A stretch of 64,000 bases of DNA, taken from assembly GCA_905182995.1 (NCBI GenBank), contig CAJJDP010000131.1, positions 115,040-179,039 of the forward strand, given 5' to 3'. The notes beneath the pieces were generated by a model. It made no database searches. It saw only the letters and a program-made list of their open reading frames with translations, and was not told where the DNA came from. A program made the translations under genes and the position numbers. The DNA is from Paramecium octaurelia (lineage: Eukaryota; Ciliophora; Oligohymenophorea; Peniculida; Parameciidae). Shown piece after piece: positions 1-11,479 of the stretch (its first letter is position 1; each line of letters starts with the position of its first letter).

Positions 1-1226
1 ACGAAAAATTCTTAAGTTATTATTATTTGTATATACTTGTTTATGCTTCACTAAATCTTCTCATTTTACCTAGATGAAATCTGAGATCTCCACCAGTTAA
101 TAGATCTATGATTAAAAATAGGTTTTCTCTGTCTTAGAATGCATACCACATGTTAACTAAAAAGGGATGATGCAAGTGTTCTAAAAGGTATTTTTCATTC
201 AACACTGAATTAACACTTCTTTTTTAGATGACTTTGGCTTTGGACATTTCTTTTAAGGCGAATAGTTTTTTGTTTTTTTTCATCTCTACTCTCCAAACTC
301 TTCCAAAGCCTCCTTTTCCAATTACATAGAGAAATTTAAAATGCAATCTACCAACTTATTCATCTATTTTCAAACCGAGAACTTGAGTTTTTTCTAAGAT
401 TTCTCCTGTAGATTTTCTTCTGATTTCACTAGATTTCGAATCATTTTAATTGATTTTACTTTTCGAGATTGAATCATTTGGAGTGATTTTGCTCTTTGTA
501 GAATTTTCATGATTATTGGGAGAATTCGGAGCTGATTCAACTAATCCTGAATTTATAATCTATATAATTATGAAATTAAGATACAGCTGAAAATTTGGGT
601 CCTTGTTGATTGAGTTTCAACTTGAAGGAGGTTTGAGTATTGCTAAGGACATGACTTTTTGATTCAATTCTTTTTGGAATGACTTTGGACTTAACATTAT
701 AACTGTTCTCATACAACTATGAATTACTGAGATTTCCCTTTTGATAATAGTTATTTAAAAAATTTTCCATGTTATGATAAAATTATGGCTTTTTGCTTTG
801 TTCTTTGGGAGCTTGTCTCGACTAAGGACGAGACTCTTATAATTGTTGCAGATGACTTTGCAATTGCTTTTACAAGAACATTTATTGCATTTGATACTGT
901 TTCTCACGGTTAGGAGATTGATGAGCAGAAACTGAACTTGTTACCTTAATTTCCCTTCTACTATCTTGATCACAAGCTTGGTTTTTGGTTGCTACCTTAA
1001 CTTTTAAAAGAGGAGAAGCATTAATCACAACTCTTTTCTTCATGCATATCGTGCAATTCTTCTGATTGCAGGAGCATTGGGATATATCAACTTTTTTATC
1101 CCAATTCCCAGATTATTTTCTATTTGGCTGTATTTTGCTGACAGGTTCCCCTTTAAATTTGATTTTGCTATTGAGTTGTTGCTTAATCAACAAATCCCTC
1201 AAGTTTTTTGCTGTCGATTGACTCAT
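1..1226 (-). CDS. STK32/YANK-like serine/threonine protein kinase, N-terminal part (cut by window edge)
   Basis: Read on the minus strand from ATG at 1226 with TAA/TAG as Gln. After about 300 residues of low-complexity, Gln- and Ser-rich leader, which includes a small cysteine cluster (CSCNQKNCTIC), the kinase domain begins near 320: glycine loop IGKGGFGRVW, then ALKEM with the ATP-binding Lys, then HHPFLVNMWYAFQD and IDLLTGGDLRFHL. The last two stretches closely resemble the STK32 (YANK) branch of AGC kinases. The catalytic loop and C-lobe lie beyond position 1. One 25-nt intron at 560-584 (GTATCTTAAT...ATATAG) restores the frame in front of the kinase domain. The start at 1226 was chosen because upstream sequence is AT-rich; an in-frame ATG at 1310 exists but would add a hydrophobic, non-conserved stretch. 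Substrate unknown. Confidence 0.8.
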
Positions 1227-1693
1227 TTCGTTAATTATTTTATTAAAAGATAATATAAATAATAGTAAATAAAAACACACATATACACACAAACATGAAT
1301 ACTCAACCATTCCCTGTTCTATCCAAACCCATGCTCACCCAATTAATATCCTCTGTAATCTATTTATATATTATCAATAATTATATTGATTAATAATTAA
1401 TAAAAACAAACAATTCTCCATATTCTTAAAAAAAAGAACGTTTAATTAACAACCTATGATATTGAACTAGTTAGATCAAGCACTTTTCTCCGATTCTAGT
1501 TGATGATTAAATTGAGTTTTGGAATAATATCAAATTAATCCTTGGCATTAAATAAATACTCCTCTATTATGTCTAATTAACTGCAGATAGAGAAGAGAAA
1601 TAGAAGATTATAAGACAATTGTTATTAATAAAGTTATAGCTTCAATGTCACTCTAAATTACTTCATATTAATATTTTATGATAGATAGATAAA
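1227..1693. other. AT-rich intergenic region
   Basis: The 467 bases between the end of the Ca-dependent kinase gene and the start of the STK32-like gene hold no convincing reading frame in the ciliate code. Both genes lie on the minus strand, so the promoter of the STK32-like gene should lie in the part near 1227-1400, which contains TA-rich tracts. Confidence 0.5.
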
Positions 1694-3328
1694 TCATTGC
1701 TGTTGTTTTAGCTTTTATTTAACTAAGCATTCTTTCAGCACAAATTCGAATTCATTGAATGAAACTGATCCATCTTTATTGTGATCAAAAAAGCTAAAAA
1801 TGGATTTGCATTCTTCATCAGTCACAGAAGAATCTATACGTTTTAACAACTTGCCCAATTCTAATACGTCAAGCTCATGATTTGCTGATTTATCGTACTT
1901 GAATCAACAAGATACAATTACCTTATTAAATAAATCCAACAGATTGATGTTATATTTAACAATTGAAGTTTTCAATTTATCAATAACAATTCTAGCTCTG
2001 TCATCAAGTGATCCAGCTTGGATATCTTACTAGGGTTTCATAAGGATGCTGACCTTCTTTTTTGTTCTACTAACTTCTGAGGCAGTCATTCTACACTATA
2101 ATGTATTATTGATTGATATTTACATCGTTTTCTTCTAACCATTTTTTAAATTCATTAAACTCAATTAAATTATTGCCATCATCATCAAACTTATTAAATA
2201 TATATTCAATTTCTTCTCTTGTCAAATTTTTATCAACTCTTGTTAAGAATTTTCCTAGTTCATTGACATTTAATGCTTTGTCTTTGGTCATGTCCAATTC
2301 AGCAAATAATTCCCCAATATCCAATTATTCTTTGATAATCATTTGTCTGATATCATTAATGAGATAAGTGGCTTTATCTTCAAGAATACTCACATTTTTT
2401 ATAAAGTCTGTGAAATGTCCTTTGAAGAGTGGGTGTCTATAGATGTCATCCCATGACAATCTATCTTTTTCCTCTGTTTATAAACATCCAATTAAGAATT
2501 CTTGAGCCTCCTTTGAAATTTGTGGTCCTTTGAATTGGAGTGGTTGATTCCTTATATTTTTAAGTAAATCTTATGGCGACCTTGCAGTCCAGGGAGCTAA
2601 ACGTTGAGATTAGTATTGAAATACTTTTGCCAAACAATGCTTCGTAAAAAATAAATGCTATGCTCCATATATCAGTCTTGGAAGTGTATTTCTTGTTATC
2701 CAAAATTTAAGGAGACATATAGAGGGGTGTTCCTACTAATGATGCCAACATATCCTTTTTGAAATTGTCAACACATTTTGCAAATCCAAAATCTGCCAAT
2801 TTGAATGTCTAAATGATTTTAATAAGAATACTCCTTTATCTATTAGGATGTTGGCAGGTTTGAGATCTCTGTGAATGATTCCATTTTTAATTAGCTAGAT
2901 AAATCCATTTAAAATATCAATCATAAATTTGACAGCATCCTTTTCAGGCATAGTTTTTTTTTGTGACACATAACTAGTTTATGGTGTATTGATACTTTTC
3001 TATCATTTTATCCAAATCTCCACTATCACAATATTCTTGAATTATATAATAATTGTTATTGGTTTCCATTACATCCATGAGTTGTACGATGTTTGGACTC
3101 TTCAATTTCTGCATGACCTTGATTTCTGAAATCAAGCCTTCCCTTAAATAATCGTCGCTGAATATTTGTCAAATATTAATACGCGTTGATGACTGATTTG
3201 TTCAATACTTTAATGGCCACCTTGACTCCTGTCTTCTCCTCTCGTCCTCTGTACACTTGAGCATACGAACCTTCTCCGATAAGATCTTTAGGATTGAAGA
3301 GATATTTGTCGATTCTTTTCTCCCCCAT
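1694..3328 (-). CDS. Ca2+-regulated protein kinase with C-terminal EF-hands (CDPK architecture)
   Basis: Starts at ATG 3328 (MGEKRIDKYLF) and ends at TGA 1694-1696. The kinase domain comes first: glycine loop IGEGSYAQVYRG, VAIK, catalytic DLKPANIL, LADFGFAK and activation-segment GTPLYMSPQIL. That last form is closer to ULK/ATG1-type kinases than to plant CDPKs. Four EF-hand motifs follow in two pairs, including the loops DDDGNNLIEF and DHNKDGSVSF; the first two (ELDMTKDKALNV and KYDKSANHELDV) look weaker. A 24-nt intron (GTAATTG...TTCAAG) separates the EF-hand pairs, and more introns in the kinase part are needed to keep frame. Expected role: Ca2+-activated phosphorylation, important in ciliates for motility and exocytosis; the precise substrate cannot be told. 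Its ATG lies only 15 bases past the stop codon of the upstream gene. Confidence 0.82.
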
Positions 3329-3343
3329 TAAATAAATTTAAAT

Positions 3344-3853
3344 TCAATCATCTTCATCATAATCATCATCCGATTATTATCTTCGAACTCTTTTCGATTT
3401 TCGTCCCCCTGCTTTCTTCTCCACCTTCTCAAACTCATCATTCCCCTTACGCTTCTTGCACAACTCATCACTCTGCTCGTCCTGCTGAAAACCCTTCTTC
3501 TTCTTTTTGCTCTCCTCCAAATCAGGCAATTTTTAAGCGTAATCCTTCATAAAATCGTATTGAGACTCCTATAAAACTATCTTCCTTCAATTTAATATCT
3601 TTTTTACAATAAACCAGGAGTAGCCTTGTTAAGTTTCCTGTCCTTCAAAGTTTCCTTGCATTTTGAGAGGATGTCTGATAAAAACAATTCAAGTGATTTT
3701 GCTTTCGATAACACTCAAAGTAATACTTAGAACATAAGGAACTACATTGTTGATTTTGCCCACATCTTAATTTTCTTGCACAATCTTTTTCACTTTAGAA
3801 ACTGGGAATTTGAGTTGATTCTTTTTTAATTATTGATCTTGTTGTGTGTCCAT
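3344..3853 (-). CDS. NC2-alpha/DRAP1-like histone-fold transcription regulator
   Basis: A protein of 153 residues after removal of two introns (25 nt GTATTACTTT...GAAAG and 23 nt GTAAAAAAG...TTGAAG; 510 - 48 = 462 bases, a whole number of codons). The histone fold is clear: FPVSKVKKIVQENQDVGKI, then VVPYVLTKSLELFLSDIL, then ESQYDFMKDYAQKLPDL. This matches DRAP1 (NC2-alpha), where the fold pairs with NC2-beta (Dr1) to bind TBP and repress or tune RNA polymerase II initiation. The C-terminus is a lysine/arginine-rich and acidic tail, again as in DRAP1. POLE4 or CHRAC-type subunits share the fold and are the main alternative; the conserved DFMKDY/LPDL segment favours NC2-alpha. The stop lies 15 bases before the start of the Ca-dependent kinase. 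Confidence 0.75.
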
Positions 3854-3923
3854 TTATATATATATATATAATAATTTTTATAAAATATTATCCATAAAAT
3901 GATTATTAATATATATATTTTAA
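3854..3923. promoter_or_regulatory. Short divergent promoter region
   Basis: The 70 bases between two divergent start codons (3853 minus, 3924 plus) include a run of TA dinucleotides around 3857-3871. Core promoter signals for both genes must lie here or inside coding sequence. No specific factor site is recognisable. Confidence 0.35.
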
Positions 3924-6900
3924 ATGACAGATTTTTTTTACATCCAAGTCCCAGCTGATGTCAAAGTCTTGTTGTTAACTGGAACTGCTCTGAATAGGAA
4001 TCAATTAGATCAAGTGTATAAATGCACCAACCTACTTAAATTGGATTTGTCTAATTGCAATCTAACACTCATTCCAAATCTCAAAAAATTAACGAATTTG
4101 AGGATTCTCTACCTACATCAGAATCAGATCTCTGCCCTTTCAGTGGAACCAATCTTAGGGTGCAACCATTTAAATTATCTCACTCTATTCTTAAATCCAG
4201 TTTCAGCTCAATGTTCTCTCAGAAGACAAGTGATATCCTACATGAAATCCCTTTGGGCATTCGACTTCAATGCAATAACCGATGAAGAGAAACACAAAGA
4301 ATTGAAATTAAAGCCATCCACAGAAAAGAGTCGACTTCCATGGCCCATCATAAGCATCCCAAAGGAATAAAAGGATCAATCCCAAATAGTCATGTTGGTT
4401 TGGCAAGAATTGGATGTGATCAGGAAGATTTGGCAAAAGTGTTCTGTCATTCTGACCATCCAACGTTACATCAAAAGTTTCATAACCAGAAGGAAATTCA
4501 AGAACATCGTTTTGAAATAGATGAAAATACAGTAAATAATGATTCATATTTAGAGCATTTATAAAGCAAGCAGTTAAACATTGGATAACATTCACCAAAA
4601 ACAAAAAAGACCTTAATCAACTAATGGCACATCAATACAGCACCCAATTCGAAAAAGTCAAAGTGATGGTTCAAAATTACAGGCAAAGAAAAGGCAAGGC
4701 GATTAAAGAATAAAAGAGTGCCAGGATCATTTACAGATCCTTGAACACCTTCTATAAAAATCAAAAACATCAGCTAGAATCTATCGGAAATATCCATAGA
4801 CTCTACTTCTATAAGGAATAGTTACACCTATTCAAATAAATATTGCACAGACTCACCAATAAACCTGAAATCAAAGCCATTATTGACTAGGCTCCTCTTT
4901 TGTATGAGGACTTCTAAAAACCTAATAAGATCTATGAATCCGAAGTCTTCACCTATAGACTACCTAGCCAAATCAACTTATATAACAATCCTATTTACTT
5001 CAGGAATATGCTCACCTACCCTGCTTAACTGGCTAAAATAAGTTGTTGTTTATAATAGTTGAAATTGAGCATAATAAGGAAATGGGCGTAGGTGACTAAA
5101 TTTACCTAAGAAGTTCATGCTTATTCCTATTTGTAGAAGTATGATGAGTTGATGCCTGCTCGAAAACCCTATTTTATTATGTACAAATTACCAAAATAAG
5201 ATAAGATCAAGTATGAGAACTGCTTAAAATTAATCAACAAATTCCAATAGAGAGAATATAGATAATTATATGTCATAAACTTAAGTAAAGATCTACTCTC
5301 CTCTGTAATTAAGTGTATAATTTTGCATAATAAGGATTAACCATCTCAAGTGTTTATAACACTATTTGAGAAACAGTTAAAAGAGGCAGTGGCTGCTTTG
5401 AAGATATAAAGATAATTCAGAGCATATTAGGATGTGAAGAAGAATGGCAAAACATTGCAAGCCATAATCAACATTTTGGTTAAAGAGAGATCTCTTTTGA
5501 TATTACAAAAATGGTTTAAGGATTTGAAAATGCATCATAGAAATAATTTCTATAAGGTCATAGGCTATAGACTTAAATAAATCACACAAAACGTATTATA
5601 TCTAAATTACTCCGTTTATGTACAACTAAGAAAATGTTCTTCAAAGTTGCAATTTCTAGAATAAAAATCAAAATTGATTCTGTCAAATTATAAATTCCAA
5701 GCAATTCTCTAATAATTTCCTAAGAAGAATATTATTCCTATTTGGTTAAGGAGATAGATTATTCAATTAGAAGAAGATAGCTAAGAAGTTTTTGCTCTTA
5801 TTGAGAATTGCGATGTCTATCACCTATTGCATTTTGAGACTCAAAGTGAAATCAAGAATTTATTCAATCAAAAATGGATGAAAATTACATTCCCTCTAAA
5901 TGAATAATTAAAATTGAGACTATTATTATTGGCTCTATATACATATTCTTTTAAACACTAATGTTTTGTTTAATTGTACTAAGAAAATGAATTGCTAGAA
6001 TAAACTCAAATAATTAGGCAAAACGATGAATTGTTAATTAAAACCTATCTAATTGAATAGTAAACTCAGGCAGTTGAAAATTGTGATATCCCTTGCAAAC
6101 CATCAATTTGGCTATCAACATATTTATCTGATAAAACAACCAATGAAGTTGACGTGAGATTTTATAAAAATGGCATTGATCAAAAGGCAAAGAAGAAAAA
6201 AAACATTTCCAAATTACCAGGATGTGAATAAATCTCAACCTGTCTTTTTTTCAGTACCATAAAAAAGCAATATAATTAATATTCTCATACTCAAATCAAA
6301 CAAAACTGTCCTACTGCCTCTACTAATATTAGGACTATTACTTAAACTGATAAACCTAAAACTGCACTTCAAACTTATCTATTTCAATAGGATAGTTTTG
6401 AATAGGAATCCAGCAATGTTGAGAGATAACAATAAAGATTGAAATTAGTTACCAATCCCACTCGATAGCATCTCAGAACTAAGTCTGTTATGAACAAAAA
6501 ATAAACAATGTTGGTTGAATTGCCAACTTTCCTGCAATCTTAAAGCTTTAATTTAAGCAATAGCGGTATAAGGTAAAATAATTAACCTGATCTATCGAAA
6601 TAAATGTAATATTGGGAGGATAGACAAAATCAATAAAGATAACTAATTAAAAAGCAAACATTAGAAAAAAGATAAGCAAAACTACAGATTCAACAAGAAA
6701 GATCCTTTTATCAGGATTTCAATATTGGCTAAAATCTTATTAGCAGATAAGGCGATAGACATTTACTTCGTTTATATTAGAAGAAACAATAACAAATATC
6801 CTATTAGCAGGTGCAGTAACTTAAGGAACAGTCCAATCACATCAAAGAGATTTAAGCAGTAAACAGCAAAATGAAGTTGTAAGCTATTAAAGAAGCTAAT

Positions 6901-7059
6901 TCTTAATATAAGGCTTCACTTGAATAATAACCAGAACAACAATAGCAGAAAATTATCTAAAAGCAATCAACAAAAAGAGTAGGAATTACCAATAAGTACA
7001 TCCATTCTGTTTTACCTGAGGAGATATATCCAATAAAAATTGAATTTGAAAATATATGA
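3924..7059 (+). CDS. Long leucine-rich-repeat and IQ-motif protein
   Basis: Starts at ATG 3924 and ends at TGA 7057-7059, about 1037 residues. The first 110 residues form leucine-rich repeats (KLDLSNCNLTLIPNLKKL, RILYLHQNQIS, LNYLTLFLNPVS) with an LRR cap-like end. IQ-type calmodulin-binding segments follow: ILTIQRYIKSFITRRKF, and further AAALKIQRQFRAYQDVKK-like stretches. The rest is Gln-rich and predicted largely helical. A 22-nt intron at 4532-4553 (GTAAATAATG...ATTTAG) joins the two halves in frame. LRR plus IQ proteins in ciliates are usually centrosomal/basal-body or axonemal (for example LRRIQ or CEP97-type), so a cytoskeletal role with calmodulin is inferred, not shown. Confidence 0.8.
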
Positions 7060-7181
7060 TATAATTTAATTCATAAACGCATGGGTTTTTAATGTTGTTA
7101 AATGGAACATAGAGCTAAAAATAGAAACAAAATATATTGTCAAATAGTTGTATTTCAACAATATTTGACATCATTAATATC

Positions 7182-7475
7182 ATGAATAAGTTAACGTTTT
7201 TTAATCCTGATTCTTATACCAATTTGAGGGCAATTTTGTTACTTACAGTAATTAAGGACCCTAGCCTTTATTGTCTAATTAATATAGCATAAGATTGTTT
7301 AAGGGTATATGATGGAGTATTTTCATTTGGAGATTGTTCTTAAGTTGAAATTAAAGAATGGAAATCTATTAGGTTTGCATTCCAATTTGGACATCTTGCT
7401 TTTTAAAGAGAAAAAATTAATTAAAGCTATATTAATGAATTGGTAAAATAATTTAAAGAATCAACTTTGAATTGA
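7182..7475 (+). CDS. Small uncharacterised protein, possibly first exon of a longer gene
   Basis: An ATG-to-TGA frame of 97 residues in the ciliate code (MNKLTFFNPDSYTNL..., YDGVFSFGDCSQ, EWKSIRFAFQFGHL). The residue mix is that of a folded protein and stands out against the surrounding noise. Splicing a 34-nt GT-AG stretch near 7443-7476 would instead extend the protein downstream past 7600, so the 3' end is uncertain. I do not recognise the family. It follows the LRR/IQ gene by 122 bases on the same strand. Confidence 0.45.
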
Positions 7476-8870
7476 GAAAATTGGATATTCAACAGAAGTA
7501 TGTCATAAAAAATTATATATAAAGGTAATCATATCAGGTTTTATACTTTCCTTTGTTAAAAGTTTATGGTTGAATATACTTATTTAAGGTAGATAATTTA
7601 TATTTCAAATGATAAACAACCATTACTTTGATTGAATCTTAACTCAAATTGGCAAATCATGAATTATTTTTAGAGTATAATAAACATTAGATAAGAAAGA
7701 TAGTGTAAATGAAAAACAAGGATGACACTTCAGGTTTGAATAAATGCTTCTATAGCAAAATAATAATAAATACTATATTGTAGCAAAATGAAAGCCAAAT
7801 AATAAATATTGTTTTATTTTTTTATTAACAAAATTTAGTATCCATAAGGTTAACAAGTTGGTAAACCACTTTTAATATATTAGGGTTATAAAAATGTTCA
7901 ATGAAATACACTTGAACAATATCTCTATGAATTTTCTGATTTGATTTTTTTTAATACTTTTTTGTGTAGTAAAAATAAATTGTTATAAGATTGGTATAAG
8001 GGGAGATGATTTATAAAATAGAGATCTCTCCCCAAAAATAGAGTCATTTTATCGGTAGAGAAGTAACCTCTCTCTCTTTGGTTTCAAACTTCAAAAGGGA
8101 AAAATGATTTTGTTAATTTTCTGATATATATGTAGACAAATTTTAGAAGTAAAAGAATTGTTTCCAAATACACTAATCATGACTCGAATATCACAAGTTT
8201 AACCAAAATCATGAGGTTTTCAATAAGAAAAAATTACATGAATATTTAGAATAATAGTTTGCAATTGCATATTTTGAGATGCAAATTTAAAGAAGCAAAT
8301 CAGTTTCGTTTTCATCATAAAGAGATCGACTACAATTTGGAAATATAAGGATAATTGAGTTTAGATAATTTGTTCTTTTGTCTCGATTGAAAAAAACTTA
8401 AGTGTTATATCTAGTTGGATTAAGGAGTTTTTGGTTGTAAATTAGGTTGAAAGGGGTGGATTTCGAGATGAAAAATATTGAAAGTCATGGAGGAACAAAT
8501 AAATGAGTATTTTTGGGGTTCAGGTGTTGAAGAGTGTTTAAAAAATCATCTTATTTTTCAACAATTTCAATTAAGTTGATTAATAATTATAATAATGAGA
8601 GTCTCTGTATAGTGTGTGTGATGTTTGAGAGTATCAGAATGAGTTGAAAGAGGGTTGAGGAGGAGGTATTTGGAATGTGGGGGAGATTGATAAGGTCTGG
8701 GCATACTTATGGTGAATATCTGATGAGAGGAAAAGAGGAAGGGGAAATTCATTTTTGAAGGGGTTTGGAGGGTTTTTAGTTTGATTTGTAATGTTTTTGG
8801 TTTTCCTTGGGATAGTATCTTCCTATATATTCAAGTTTCTTTAATTATTAATCGATTGGGCACCCAAGAA
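7476..8870. other. Long gap without a convincing gene; plus strand G-rich near its end
   Basis: Nearly 1.4 kb with frequent TGA in all frames. Short open stretches near 7640-7800 may be decayed coding sequence or the tail of the preceding small gene. From about 8400 to 8780 the plus strand becomes markedly G-rich (for example GGGTTGAGGAGGAGG near 8650), unlike other intergenic DNA here, just upstream of the EPL1 start. No RNA gene was identified. Confidence 0.4.
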
Positions 8871-10597
8871 ATGAAATCAAGACCAAGACAGATCGATCCA
8901 ACAAAACCAGTACTGATCTCTCACAGTCTAGAAGCATTCACTAATGCAGAAGGGCAAGAAGCAGATATAAAAAACACGGAATAAATCATCACACCTGATC
9001 AACTCTTAAAAGAAAAGTAAATTGCACATATTCACTCAATTACTTATAAGGAGCAAGTAGAACATTTCATACCACTTGATTGTGGTTTTTAACAACTTGC
9101 TCCTCAATACCCGCCATATTTATTTTTATATTATACTCATTATTATTTAGACCTAAATAATTTGATGAGCCCACATTAAAATCACAGCTCCCTGCCAAAT
9201 GTCGTGAAGATTACATCGCTTACAAGGCTCCTGTCTACCCTGATGGCACAGCTTACGAACTAACCGAAGAGGACATTCATTTCCTTTCCACAATCAATGA
9301 AAAATTAGTCAACCCTGTTCACATTGAAGACTTTGAACTATATTTATCACTTCTTGACGCAAAGAGTGGCAAAGACGTAGAAATTGACTTCACAGAATTT
9401 CTCAAGTTAAAGCTACCCTTACCCAAGACCATTAATATGCAAACATAATCTACTTAGGAATAATTATACGCCTACTTTAAAAAATAGAGATAGCACTTCT
9501 CTCGCCCTCTCACCAGACATCTTATGCATCCCTATTATGAAGACAATAATCCTCATCTAGCCTTTCGTCCTCGTACACAACCAATGGATAGAACTATGAA
9601 GTTGAGACGGGGCAATCTTCAAAACTCAAGAGGAATTATAGAAATGGAGAATTTAGGATAGAAGATTGTTCTGTTGAAAAAAGATCTATTGATGGTTTCC
9701 AATTTGATTGATCAAAGTATATAGAGAGAAAAGGCTATGGAAATAGATAGGAGATTTAATTTTTGTAAATTCATCAAGGAGTTCTTGGATCAATCTAAAA
9801 GGGAAAAAGATGGCAATTCAGAAATCAAACAATGGCCCAAAGATTGTTTTGTGAGAGATTGTCCTGAAAAGTGCAACATTAATATAGTCGAAAAGGCTGA
9901 AGAGATGTTTGATCACATTACAAAAGAAATTTTGAGTTGGAAGGAACATAACGAAATCTAAAAAAGAGAAAAATATAAGAAGGAAGATTAAATTGCTAAA
10001 TATGAAAAACAAATTGAAGATTTGATTATAGAAAAACAAAAATATGAAGAAAAACCCATTGTATAACCCCCTCCAATCCCCTAACCTCCTATTGTACTTC
10101 CACCTCCTCCTGTGATCCCTCAAGAACCTCCAGATGAAAAAATGGAAAGTGTTGCTAGGTTCTTAGCCACCCTATATTTAGAAGCCAGGAAATATTAATT
10201 AACTTTTGATTAGGTTCTATCAGATTCATTTCCAATCTATAAAATATAGCATCCGTAACAACCACTCAACTCTAAAAGTGTCTTCCCCTTTTCATTGATG
10301 TAAATCGAAGGAAATGACTTAGTCTATAAAGTTAGGAAGGATAGTTGTTTAGAGAAAAAGGATAAGGCCTATTGGGAAAGTTACACAGATCCATCATTAT
10401 CCAACACTTTATATTATTAGAATGACTATTTTAAGGAAAAGGTTGATGAGATCATGGAAATGGCAGATATGGATTAAATGGTCTACGCTTAGAATTAGGA
10501 TGATGATAAATAAGACGAGGATGATAAATTATTTAAAAAGAAAGTAAAAGGAAGTACCACCAGACTAACGGGATCTAATGGAGGATAAATTAAATGA
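8871..10597 (+). CDS. Enhancer of polycomb-like protein (EPL1/EPC), NuA4-type histone acetyltransferase subunit
   Basis: Begins MKSRPRQIDPTKP and ends at TGA 10595-10597. Features of the EPC domain are present in order: the N-terminal R-x-R-x-I-D-x-x-K-P box, HFIPLD, the segment PPKQFDEPTLKSQLP after splicing, and HPYYEDNNPHLAFRPR with MDRTMKLRRGN, equivalent to the DPYVAFRxR...RTRR block of EPC1/Epl1. A proline-rich stretch and a long acidic C-terminus follow. In EPL1 this domain scaffolds the Esa1/Tip60 acetyltransferase module on chromatin. The frame is restored only by a 38-nt intron at 9113-9150 that begins GC rather than GT; 1727 - 38 = 1689 bases, exactly 563 codons. A nested inverted repeat lies just before it (9050-9103). 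Confidence 0.82.
9050..9103. repeat. Nested inverted repeat (hairpin) inside the EPL1-like gene
   Basis: An outer pair GGAGCAAGT (9050-9058) and ACTTGCTCC (9095-9103) is perfectly complementary, and encloses a second pair ACCAC (9071-9075) / GTGGT (9082-9086) around a six-base loop. It is in the exon immediately 5' of the proposed GC-AG intron. It could be chance, an RNA structure near the splice donor, or a relic of an inserted element. Confidence 0.6.
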
Positions 10598-10683
10598 TTA
10601 ATAACTAATTTAGTATTTAAAATGTTAAATATATAATATTCAAGTGATTATATTGTTTGTCTGATCATTCCAACAGCTTAATT

Positions 10684-11342
10684 TCATAGTTGATTATCTA
10701 ATAAACAGTTCTTATTATTATTATTATGTTTATATTTATAATCCTCCTTATTATTAATTCTATTATTTAATATTTGAATTTCTTTATATAATTCTTATAA
10801 TACTCTTAACCTTTAGCTAAATCTCTATTTTTTAATTGGTTCAATAAATAAATTATGCCGAAAGATTATTAATATTTTAATAATAAATAGTTGAATTTTT
10901 GAATTTTCATTCATTCTATTTTATTAATAACTCATCCACTTATTATTTTATCAAAATCTTTACTAATTTACAATGCCTTAATCTTTAATATGTATTGATC
11001 ATAATTCAATCTCTCTAGTTGATAGTATTTTTTATAATTCTTTAGCATTAAAATATGACTTCAAATTAAAGTTACACTTATTAAATTAGAGTGATCATCT
11101 TCTCACCATATAATTCAAATATCTTTTGAAGCATCTCCACAAAAATAATTGTAATTACTTTATTCTATCCAATGTTCTGCTCAAAACTCTTCATGATCAT
11201 TTTTGCCTATTGATTTTATTATATTTATCATTCCCCATTACTTTTAATTATCTCGCAGTGACTTAAGTTGATTGATACTAGTTTTTACAACCATTATCTA
11301 TTATTTGCTTAATCTGTAAGCTTCACTTTTCTTGTTCTCCAT
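10684..11342 (-). CDS. Probable multi-exon coiled-coil protein, unrecognised
   Basis: Minus-strand reading from MENKKSEAYRLS (11342) with stretches that look coding in the ciliate code (NIGQNKVITIIFVEMLQKIF; ELYKEIQILNNRINNKED near the end) and a terminal TGA at 10684-10686. The segments are in different frames, so introns must join them, and I could not define all splice sites. It is convergent with the EPL1-like gene. Composition suggests a helical protein; no family is recognised. It may also be a decaying gene. Confidence 0.4.
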
Positions 11343-11479
11343 TTAGGTATTCTTAGGTATTTATTAACACTAATACATTTTCCCCAAACTCGAAAGTTAA
11401 ACTCGTAACTTTCCCTAGAAACAGCGATATTTATTTAATTATTTATATTGTATGTTTATGAATGTACATTGTAATAAAA

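Noticed and set aside
9818..10123. Minus-strand open frame rich in Phe and Ile
   Set aside because: Antisense of the charged Lys/Glu-rich part of the EPL1-like gene; composition is the mirror of that sequence.
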